A stretch of 6,858 nt of DNA, taken from positions 1 to 6,858 of the forward strand of contig CAAFXE010000382.1 of NCBI GenBank assembly GCA_900766915.1, written 5' to 3'. The stretch comes from Lachnospiraceae bacterium (GTDB lineage Bacteria; Bacillota; Clostridia; Lachnospirales; Lachnospiraceae). Made by a program: the position numbers and the translations under genes. A model generated the notes under the pieces. That model saw only the letters and a program-made list of their open reading frames with translations, was not told the DNA's origin and made no database searches. How positions within the stretch are numbered: the stretch's first letter is position 1; every line of letters starts with the position of its first letter. This document shows positions 5,212 through 6,858 of this stretch, piece after piece.

Positions 5212-5490
5212 ATGATTGAGATTATAGGAGAACTTGAGAACCATAAGGCAATGGATATTATACCGAGAGATGTACTTCTCGCCCTTAACGTTATGATAAC
5301 AACAATTGACAGGAACCTTTCCATTGCAAAAGTTGATTACATCAACGGAACAATAACGCTGTCAATGCTTTACAACGAGGGAACTTCTGACGAATTTACA
5401 AATCCTAATTTCGCCGTCATTAACGTCAAATTCGATTCAATACAGGGGATTATCAAAGACGTCATGACAAAATCATTTGAATACATTTAA
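5212..5490 (+). CDS. Hypothetical protein of the recombination module, 92 aa
   Basis: ATG 5212 follows AAAGGAG (5199-5205), which starts at the previous stop codon. The 92-aa protein has no Cys, no membrane helix and no motif I recognise. It alternates hydrophobic strands and helices: M-I-E-I-I-G-E-L, then D-V-L-L-A-L-N-V-M-I-T-T-I (20-32), then G-T-I-T-L-S-M-L-Y (46-54), and V-I-N-V-K-F-D (69-75). This looks like a small alpha/beta fold. It lies 15 bases before the gene for the 62-aa protein, with the same style of ribosome binding site, so it probably belongs to one transcript with the annealing protein. Function is unknown. Confidence 0.75.
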   Translation: MIEIIGELENHKAMDIIPRDVLLALNVMITTIDRNLSIAKVDYINGTITLSMLYNEGTSDEFTNPNFAVINVKFDSIQGIIKDVMTKSFEYI

Positions 5491-5505
5491 AGGAGAAAAA
5501 AAACA

Positions 5506-5694
5506 ATGGAAGAAGCATCAAACAAAAGATTAAGAATGAATATCTCTATCACAGCAAAAGGACTGGCTCAGTGGGACTGTACCGCAGAGTATGACTCGCC
5601 GGAAGAGAGTGCCGCAAAACTTGATGAAGCGATAAAACTTATCCGCTCGACCATAAAATCAAACGGTCTTAAAGAAGTTGGAGAACCTGTATGA
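5506..5694 (+). CDS. Small protein coupled to the Rad52-like gene, 62 aa
   Basis: ATG 5506 follows AAAGGAG (5489-5495). The 62-aa product contains M-N-I-S-I-T-A-K-G-L-A-Q-W-D-C-T-A-E-Y (11-29), then S-P-E-E-S-A-A-K-L-D-E-A-I-K-L-I (31-46) and G-L-K-E-V-G (54-59). From memory, small phage proteins with a KGLAQWDxTxEY strand pair followed by a PEE helix occur beside phage recombination or single-strand annealing genes. The stop TGA (5692-5694) overlaps the next ATG (5691-5693) as ATGA, showing translational coupling with the Rad52-like protein. That suggests the two are made in balance and may act together. No catalytic residues are visible. Confidence 0.75.
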   Translation: MEEASNKRLRMNISITAKGLAQWDCTAEYDSPEESAAKLDEAIKLIRSTIKSNGLKEVGEPV

Positions 5695-6371
5695 AACCAG
5701 AAGATATGAAAAGACTCACAAAACCATTTCCGCCAGAAGATATTGAATGGCGACTACAATCTTGTGGAAAAGCAAAAACAGGAAAATTGTGGGGAAAAGT
5801 TCTTGCATACATAACATCAAGAGCCGTACAGGACAGACTTGATGAAGTTTGCGGCCCAGACGGATGGCAGACAGCAATAAGAAAAGAAGGTGATGCCTAC
5901 CTATGTACGCTGTCAATACGTGTTACGCACGAAGATGGAACTACAGAATGGATTAGTCGGACTGACGGTGCAGACAGTACTGATATTGAAGCCGTAAAAG
6001 GCGGAATATCCGGTGCAATCAAACGTGCCGCTGTTCACTTCGGTATAGGACGATACCTGTACAATCTCAAGGAAAACTGGGCAATCATTGACGGAAACGG
6101 AAAGTTTGCAGGAAAAACAAAAGATGGAGAATGGTTTAACTGGAATCCTCCTCCACTCCCTGATTGGGCAATTCCTCAGCCGGAGCCAAAACAACTTTCA
6201 CCGTCTGACCATGAACTGTTCATAAGTCTGAAAAAAGACGCAGACTATATGATTTCAGAAAATATGCTACCAAATAATATGGCAGCACAATTGGAACATC
6301 TTATAGCCATAAGAGATATTCAGAAACTAAAAAACTGTGTCGCTTATGCTAAAGAAAATCTTGCAAGATAG
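5691..6371 (+). CDS. Rad52/Rad22-family single-strand annealing protein
   Basis: Predicted phage recombinase that anneals complementary single strands, as Sak-type Rad52 homologues do in replication and repair. Residues 1-135 fit the Rad52/Rad22 domain: L9-T-K-P-F-P-P-E-D-I-E-W-R start, A39-Y-I-T-S-R-A-V-Q-D-R-L-D-E-V-C-G-P-D-G-W in the centre, W87-I-S-R-T-D-G-A, and K104-G-G-I-S-G-A-I-K-R-A-A-V-H-F-G-I-G-R-Y-L-Y (in the 104-125 region), the most conserved block of the family. The basic K-R-A-A-V segment is a likely DNA-binding element. After about 155 a Pro-rich linker (P-P-P-L-P-D-W) leads to a helical C-terminal tail (about 170-226) that is usually variable and may bind partner proteins such as a single-strand binding protein. 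The start ATG overlaps the upstream stop; no separate strong ribosome binding site is needed. Length is in the usual range for phage members. Confidence 0.9.
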   Translation: MKPEDMKRLTKPFPPEDIEWRLQSCGKAKTGKLWGKVLAYITSRAVQDRLDEVCGPDGWQTAIRKEGDAYLCTLSIRVTHEDGTTEWISRTDGADSTDIEAVKGGISGAIKRAAVHFGIGRYLYNLKENWAIIDGNGKFAGKTKDGEWFNWNPPPLPDWAIPQPEPKQLSPSDHELFISLKKDADYMISENMLPNNMAAQLEHLIAIRDIQKLKNCVAYAKENLAR

Positions 6372-6412
6372 GAATCGGTTACAAATCCGGTCTAATTAGA
6401 GGAGGAAATAAA

Positions 6413-6858
6413 ATGATTGGTTATAAGGCTACAGATAAAAATGGTTGCTGTCGTGGTTTCAAGTTTGAAGTAGGAAAAACTTACACAAAAGACACTCCCA
6501 AAGAAGAATTAAAGTGCTGTACAGATAAGGTTTTTCATTTTTGCAGAGAACTATTTGCAATTGAAAAAGAAAGTGAATATAAACTTTCTGAAAGCAAAAT
6601 TTTTGAAGTTATCGCTGGCGATTATGTTAAAGAAGGTGATAAATACGGCACAAACTCTTTGACAATTCTGCGTGAAATTGAAGGTGATGAAAAACAAGAA
6701 TTGCTTAACAGTGGACGCTGTAACAGCGGAGACTGTAACAACGGAAGCTGGAACAGCGGAGACTGGAACAGCGGAGACAGGAACAGCGGAGACTGGAACA
6801 GCGGAGACAGGAACAGCGGAGACAGGAACAGCGGAAACTGTAACAGCGGAGACAGGAA
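6413..6858 (+). CDS. DUF7666-like protein with pentapeptide-like N-S-G-D-x repeats, 3' end outside window
   Basis: ATG 6413 lies 6 bases after GAGGAGG (6400-6406), a strong ribosome binding site. The frame is open to the window edge (148 codons and two bases). Residues 3-95 match my recollection of the DUF7666 pattern: G-Y-K-A-T-D-K-N-G-x-C-R-G-F-x-F-E-V-G-K-T-Y, then F-H-F-C, then an F-E-V segment and D-K-Y-G-T-N-S-L-T-I-L. From residue 99 it becomes an array of five-residue units, N-S-G-D-(W/R/C). Such repeats probably form a stacked beta structure, but they differ from the classic A(D/N)LxX pentapeptide, so the fold is uncertain. Function of the family is unknown; it is frequent in phages and often present in several copies. 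The missing end should hold more repeats, then a tail like the one at 1-123. Confidence 0.85.
   Translation, partial: MIGYKATDKNGCCRGFKFEVGKTYTKDTPKEELKCCTDKVFHFCRELFAIEKESEYKLSESKIFEVIAGDYVKEGDKYGTNSLTILREIEGDEKQELLNSGRCNSGDCNNGSWNSGDWNSGDRNSGDWNSGDRNSGDRNSGNCNSGDR
6707..6858 (+). repeat. 15-base coding minisatellite (NSGDx units)
   Basis: Ten complete 15-base units (6707-6856) plus two bases are visible, each reading AAC AGC GGA GAC followed by TGG, AGG or TGT. Units 4 and 6 are identical, as are units 5, 7, 8 and 10; units 1, 3 and 9 differ by a few bases. The last codon alternates W, R, W, R over units 4 to 7, so a 30-base super-unit is also present. The array runs off the window edge, so its length is unknown. 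Base-level identity, including third positions, points to recent expansion or to copying between units. Confidence 0.9.

Noticed and set aside
5716..6194. - strand frames opposite the Rad52-like gene
   Set aside because: Shadows of a strongly recognised + strand gene.
6707..6858. Possible CRISPR array at the right edge
   Set aside because: Units are 15 bases, contiguous with no spacers, and in frame within an open reading frame, so this is a coding minisatellite.
1..6858. The window as one closed circular element
   Set aside because: Joining the last base to the first shifts the reading frame relative to the left-edge fragment; the repeat gene would need additional missing sequence, so circularity cannot be claimed.

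Overview
The window looks like a stretch of bacteriophage or prophage early/accessory genome. All supported genes are on the + strand and tightly packed, most with AAGGAG-type ribosome binding sites, and most encode short phage-type proteins. The base composition is AT-rich and TGA, TAA and TAG all act as stops. The host is probably a gut or oral anaerobe with low to moderate GC, such as a spirochaete (Treponema-like) or a Firmicute. This host guess rests on general resemblance of the small proteins only and is weak. No tRNA, rRNA, CRISPR array, transposase or integrase is visible. No supportable gene was found on the - strand.

Layout. Bases 1-123 hold the C-terminal 40 codons of a protein cut by the window edge. 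Its tail resembles the end of phage proteins that combine a DUF7666-like head with pentapeptide-like repeats. A 49-aa ORF follows (126-275), then a 561-aa DNA adenine methyltransferase of the DUF4942 type (277-1962). A near-perfect inverted repeat (1968-1991) separates these from a more AT-rich block of small genes (2006-3328). That block holds a 56-aa Cys-rich protein, a DUF551-like protein, a 21-aa mini-ORF, an unrecognised 81-aa protein and a Cys-cluster protein whose first part appears to lie in another frame. A terminator-like hairpin and a TATAAT box lead into a SprT-like zinc metallopeptidase (3378-3950). After that come a 66-aa orphan and a three-helix membrane protein (4259-4777) closed by a good rho-independent terminator (4789-4834).

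The next cluster (4898-6371) reads as a recombination module: a helix-turn-helix protein, a 92-aa orphan, a 62-aa protein, and a Rad52/Rad22-type single-strand annealing protein whose start overlaps the 62-aa gene by 4 bases. The window ends inside a DUF7666-like gene (6413 to the edge) whose second part is an array of 15-base units encoding N-S-G-D-(W/R/C) repeats.

How the genes may work together: the annealing protein and its small partner would serve recombination-dependent replication or repair. The methyltransferase would modify phage or host DNA. The helix-turn-helix protein may be a local regulator or accessory factor. The remaining small genes look like typical phage accessory genes. 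The most interesting points are the same protein family at both window edges, the nearly uniform minisatellite, the frame break at a T6 tract near 2917-2922, and the phage SprT-like peptidase.
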